Assembly (NCBI GenBank): GCA_030602225.1
Contig: JAUWAD010000001.1
Location: 1-64,000 of the forward strand
Source of the DNA: Bacillota bacterium
GTDB lineage: Bacteria; Bacillota; Clostridia; Tissierellales; Tissierellaceae
Length of the DNA: 64,000 bases
Reading direction: 5' to 3'
Part shown: positions 60,596-64,000 of the stretch, one piece after another
Layout of the letters: every line of letters starts with the position of its first letter
Position numbering within the stretch: the stretch's first letter is position 1
Program-made: the position numbers and the translations under genes
Notes under the pieces: generated by a model
Told to the model about the DNA's origin: nothing
Databases searched by the model: none
What the model saw: only the letters and a program-made list of their open reading frames with translations

Positions 60596-61954
60596 ATGAG
60601 ACTAGAAGGTGATTTAACTCAAGGAAGTATTCTATCAACCTTGACGAAGCTTGCACTACCAATAATGGGAACATCTTTTATACAGATGGCATATAATTTA
60701 ACAGATATTATGTGGTTGGGAAGACTTAGTACAGGGGCTGTTGCAGCAGCTGGTACAGGAGGATTCTTTCTTTGGTTTGGAGCGGGCTTAATAATGGTAT
60801 CACAAATAGGTGTGGGTGTTAATGTAGCCCAGAACTATGGAAAAGGACAGTACAAGGAGGCCCAAAGATACATTGCATCTGGTTTTCAATTAGACATAGT
60901 TATAGCTTTAATATATGGATTTCTTCTATTTTACTTTAGAAAAGATATTATAGGATTCTTCAATTTAGATGATCTTAATGTGATTAAAATGGCCGAGTCA
61001 TATCTTAGAATCATAGGAATGGGAATAATATTTCACTTTCTAAACCCAATATTTTCAACATCCTTAAATTCATCTGGAAATAGCATTACTCCTTTTAAGA
61101 TAAATACATTGGGCTTGATTACCAATATGATATTGGACCCAATCTTAATTTTTGGAGTTGGTCCAATAAATGGTTTAGGTATAGAAGGAGCAGCATATGC
61201 CACAATATTCTCACAAAGTGTAGTTACCATACTATTTATTTACTTGGGTAAAAAAGCAAACCTTATATACTCCAATGTAAACATACTTCAGAAGATTGAA
61301 TTTAAGAGAATTAGACACATTGTAAGCCTAGGATTACCTCCTTCCATGCAGACTGGAGCACATGCCTTAATTAGTATCATAATAACTAGGATTATCGCAA
61401 GATTTGGCCCAATACCCATAGCAGTACAAAGTATTGGATCCCAAATTGAGTCCATAACCTGGATGACAGCTGAAGGTTTTTCCGCCGCTATCTCAGCATT
61501 TGTTGGGCAGAATTACGGAGCTGGAAAAATAGATAGGGTTAAAGATGGTTATCACAAAGGAATTAGAGTATTAGGTGTTATAGGTATTTTTGCATCATTA
61601 GTACTATTTATTGGAGCTGAACCCATATTTAGAATTTTTACTCCCAATGATGAGATTGCTATAAAAGAAGGAATAGTATATCTGAGAATTCTAGCACTGT
61701 CTCAATTCTTTATGAGTATAGAAATAGGCACTGCTGGAGCATTTAACGGTTTGGGCAAAACAATCCCTCCAACGGTAGCGGGGATTAGCTTAAATACCCT
61801 TAGAATACCATTAGCATTGATACTTTCACAAGATGCTATGCTTGGGTTGTCAGGAATCTGGTGGTCTATATCTGGAACTGGAGTAATCAAAGGAATACTG
61901 ATTTATTTCTGGTTTAGAATTGTCCTTGGAAAAGTAAATGAAGCATCCAAATGA
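60596..61954 (+). CDS. MATE family efflux transporter
   Basis: LALPIMGTSFIQMAYNLTDIMWLGRLSTGAVAAAG, GFSAAISAFVGQNYGAGK. Confidence 0.95.
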   Translation: MRLEGDLTQGSILSTLTKLALPIMGTSFIQMAYNLTDIMWLGRLSTGAVAAAGTGGFFLWFGAGLIMVSQIGVGVNVAQNYGKGQYKEAQRYIASGFQLDIVIALIYGFLLFYFRKDIIGFFNLDDLNVIKMAESYLRIIGMGIIFHFLNPIFSTSLNSSGNSITPFKINTLGLITNMILDPILIFGVGPINGLGIEGAAYATIFSQSVVTILFIYLGKKANLIYSNVNILQKIEFKRIRHIVSLGLPPSMQTGAHALISIIITRIIARFGPIPIAVQSIGSQIESITWMTAEGFSAAISAFVGQNYGAGKIDRVKDGYHKGIRVLGVIGIFASLVLFIGAEPIFRIFTPNDEIAIKEGIVYLRILALSQFFMSIEIGTAGAFNGLGKTIPPTVAGISLNTLRIPLALILSQDAMLGLSGIWWSISGTGVIKGILIYFWFRIVLGKVNEASK

Positions 61955-61964
61955 TGCTTCATTT
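61936..61964. terminator. bidirectional terminator overlapping the MATE and DUF1667 3' ends
   Basis: perfect 12-bp stem AAATGAAGCATC-CAAAT-GATGCTTCATTT. Confidence 0.8.
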
Positions 61965-62324
61965 AACACGTCTTTGAGATACTATATCCACACCGGAATT
62001 TAGTACATTTTCAATGATAATTTGGTCTTTACTTACTGGTGCAATTACCTGTGTGTTTTTAATGATTTCAATTACTTCATCGACCATATATATTGGAATA
62101 GGAGCAGTGGAGGTAACTGGTAATCTACCCATGGAACCATTTAATAGAATGCACCTTGCAGTTACTATAACACTGTCATCTGAAAATTGAGACTTTGCAT
62201 AATCGATGCCTCTTCCACACTTGTTTCCTGTAATAGAAGCTTTTTGTGAATCTATTTCAATATTTAAATCACATTGGACACTACATATTTTGCATTGCAT
62301 TTTTTTGATAATCAAAATTAACAC
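61959..62324 (-). CDS. DUF1667 family protein
   Basis: MQCKICSVQCDLNIE...GNKCGRGIDYAKSQ...GRLPVTSTAPIP; GTG start after GAGG, or ATG 62300. Confidence 0.85.
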   Translation of the reverse strand: MLILIIKKMQCKICSVQCDLNIEIDSQKASITGNKCGRGIDYAKSQFSDDSVIVTARCILLNGSMGRLPVTSTAPIPIYMVDEVIEIIKNTQVIAPVSKDQIIIENVLNSGVDIVSQRRVK

Positions 62325-62426
62325 CTCACAAAAGATTATAACATAACTGGAAAAATCAAAGAAGAGGGTATAATATATAATTAAGGGTAGAATTCAAATA
62401 ATAGATTTGACTGGGGAGGTGCCTGC

Positions 62427-63107
62427 ATGGATACGTTTGAGTTGTTTTTTCGATTGATTTTATCCGCAGTTATTGGTGGTGTTATTGGTATTGAAAGGGA
62501 AGCCAGCAACAGACCAGCTGGATTTAGAACCCATATACTAGTTAGCGTAGGTTCAACCTTGATAATGTTAGTTTCAATATATGGAGTCCCAGAGGGGGCA
62601 GATCCGGCAAGAATCGCAGCACAGGTTGTAAGTGGAGTTGGATTTTTAGGTGCTGGTACTATTCTTAGAACAGGGAGTCATATTAAAGGATTAACAACAG
62701 CAGCAAGTCTATGGGTCTGTGCAGGTATTGGATTAGCCATAGGGTCTGGATTTTATTTGGGAGGTATAATTACAGCTATAATTGTAATTTTATCATTGGT
62801 TGTACTGGGTAAATTTGAAAAGAACATTCTAAGGGGAGCTAATAAACTAATAATTGTTAATGGATTGGACAGAGCAGGTCTTATAGGGGATATTGGCACT
62901 CAATTGGGAAGGCATGGAATATCCATAAGGAATATAAATATAGAGGCTAAGAATGAGGATGCAGATGTAGGCCCTGAAATATTGGAAATAAAGTTTTATG
63001 TGAAGGTACCGATGAATTTGGATGATCATAGACTTTTTGATGACTTATATAGAATAAAAGACATTAAATCTATTGAGTTTGACAGTAAGTCTTTGAATAA
63101 TAAATAG
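62427..63107 (+). CDS. MgtC/SapB family membrane protein
   Basis: GGVIGIEREASNRPAGFRTHILVSVGSTLIML, GVGFLGAGTILR. Confidence 0.93.
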   Translation: MDTFELFFRLILSAVIGGVIGIEREASNRPAGFRTHILVSVGSTLIMLVSIYGVPEGADPARIAAQVVSGVGFLGAGTILRTGSHIKGLTTAASLWVCAGIGLAIGSGFYLGGIITAIIVILSLVVLGKFEKNILRGANKLIIVNGLDRAGLIGDIGTQLGRHGISIRNINIEAKNEDADVGPEILEIKFYVKVPMNLDDHRLFDDLYRIKDIKSIEFDSKSLNNK

Positions 63108-63118
63108 GAGGTTATTAA

Positions 63119-63718
63119 ATGTTAAATCAATTAAACTTACCAATGGAAAATGAAGAAATAGTGATTATGACAACAAACTTTGGTGTTATAAAATTAAGGT
63201 TATTTCCAGAAGTAGCACCAAAAGCTGTTGAAAATTTTACCACTCACATTAAGAATGGGTACTACAATGGAATCAGCTTTCATAGAGTAATAAATGACTT
63301 TATGATTCAAGGTGGAGATCCAGAAGGTACTGGAAGAGGTGGGAAAAGTATTTGGGGTAAGTCCTTTAGCGATGAGTTCGACATGAATTATCGTAATTTC
63401 AGAGGAGCTCTTTCAATGGCAAACTCTGGACCGAACACTAACGGTAGTCAATTCTTTATAGTTCAAAAAAGAGAAGTAGAAAGTAATATATTAAAGCAGA
63501 TGAAATCACTGGGAGATAAGAAAGGATATCCTGAAGATGTTGTAAAGGCTTATGGGGAAATGGGTGGCACTTATTGGTTGGACTTTAAACATACTGTATT
63601 TGGTCAGGTATTTGAGGGTATGGTAGTTGTGGATAAGATAGCAGAAGTAAAAGTTGATGGAAGTTCAAAGCCATTGGAGTCAGTTTTAATAGAAAAGATT
63701 GAGATTGCAAAGTACTAA
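63119..63718 (+). CDS. cyclophilin-type peptidyl-prolyl cis-trans isomerase
   Basis: [47 protein letters not shown]. Confidence 0.95.
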   Translation: MLNQLNLPMENEEIVIMTTNFGVIKLRLFPEVAPKAVENFTTHIKNGYYNGISFHRVINDFMIQGGDPEGTGRGGKSIWGKSFSDEFDMNYRNFRGALSMANSGPNTNGSQFFIVQKREVESNILKQMKSLGDKKGYPEDVVKAYGEMGGTYWLDFKHTVFGQVFEGMVVVDKIAEVKVDGSSKPLESVLIEKIEIAKY

Positions 63719-63727
63719 GGTGAAGCT

Positions 63728-64000
63728 ATGGAAAAACTAATATTAGATGAGATTAAGAAGGTTATTGCTGATTATGAGGCAAGAAGTGAAACCAGATCTC
63801 GGTGGAAGGAGCCTTTATTAGGATTTGCATCCTGTGAAGATGAAACTTTTGAATTGCTTAAGAAGGTTGCAAATCCTTTGCATCTTTCTCCATATGATAT
63901 TAATAAGGAAGGGAAAACAGTTATTGCATATTTTTTACCTTTTGATGAAGAAATTCCAGAAAGTAATATTGAAGGTAGGATTGCTTCTTACAATTGGGCA
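63728..64000 (+). CDS. epoxyqueuosine reductase-like / 4Fe-4S double-cluster protein, N-terminal part, truncated by the window end
   Basis: ORF open to the window edge: MEKLILDEIKKVIADYEARSETRSRWKEPLLGFASCEDETFELLKKVANPLHLSPYDINKEGKTVIAYFLPF. Confidence 0.65.
   Translation, partial: MEKLILDEIKKVIADYEARSETRSRWKEPLLGFASCEDETFELLKKVANPLHLSPYDINKEGKTVIAYFLPFDEEIPESNIEGRIASYNWA

Noticed and set aside
1-64000. CRISPR arrays, prophage, transposases, rRNA, toxin-antitoxin or classical defence loci
   Set aside because: No regularly spaced repeats, integrase/transposase or phage genes seen; the only tandem repeat is the 2 x 25 bp element at 49665-49714. A profile search could still find divergent cases

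Overview
This 64 kb window is a dense, low-GC bacterial chromosome segment. Gene content (2-oxoacid:ferredoxin oxidoreductase, Ptb/Buk, rubrerythrin, rubredoxin, FabK-type FASII, GerMN lipoprotein) fits anaerobic Clostridia/Tissierellia, but the taxon is inferred. I saw no mobile element, prophage or CRISPR array. Main blocks: (1) an iron/sulfur/oxidative-stress island with ferritin, an ArsR regulator, CoA-disulfide reductase-rhodanese, a TusA-DsrE region and rubrerythrin; (2) cdaA-cdaR followed directly by buk-ptb-buk, a P-loop ATPase and a four-subunit 2-oxoacid oxidoreductase; (3) a fabZ / fabH-K-D-G-acpP-F cluster; (4) cca, glmM, degV, tRNA-Leu(UAG), tig-clpP-clpX-lon-engB; (5) typA, cls, pepT and others; (6) an oligopeptide ABC transporter operon; (7) assorted housekeeping, transport and peptidase genes. 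The most notable signal is at 3131-3256. The CoA-disulfide reductase ORF ends with a canonical -1 slippery heptamer, G_GGA_AAG, directly followed by UAG. A 6-nt spacer and a nested GC-rich stem-loop come next. The -1 frame then continues without a usable start codon into the TusA CPGP motif and DsrE domain. This looks like either a programmed -1 frameshift making an 827-aa four-domain fusion or a one-base sequence error/mutation, and it should be checked. Two small genes absent from the ORF track were also found: rubredoxin (33060-33218, minus) and a 55-aa membrane protein after oppF (49482-49649).
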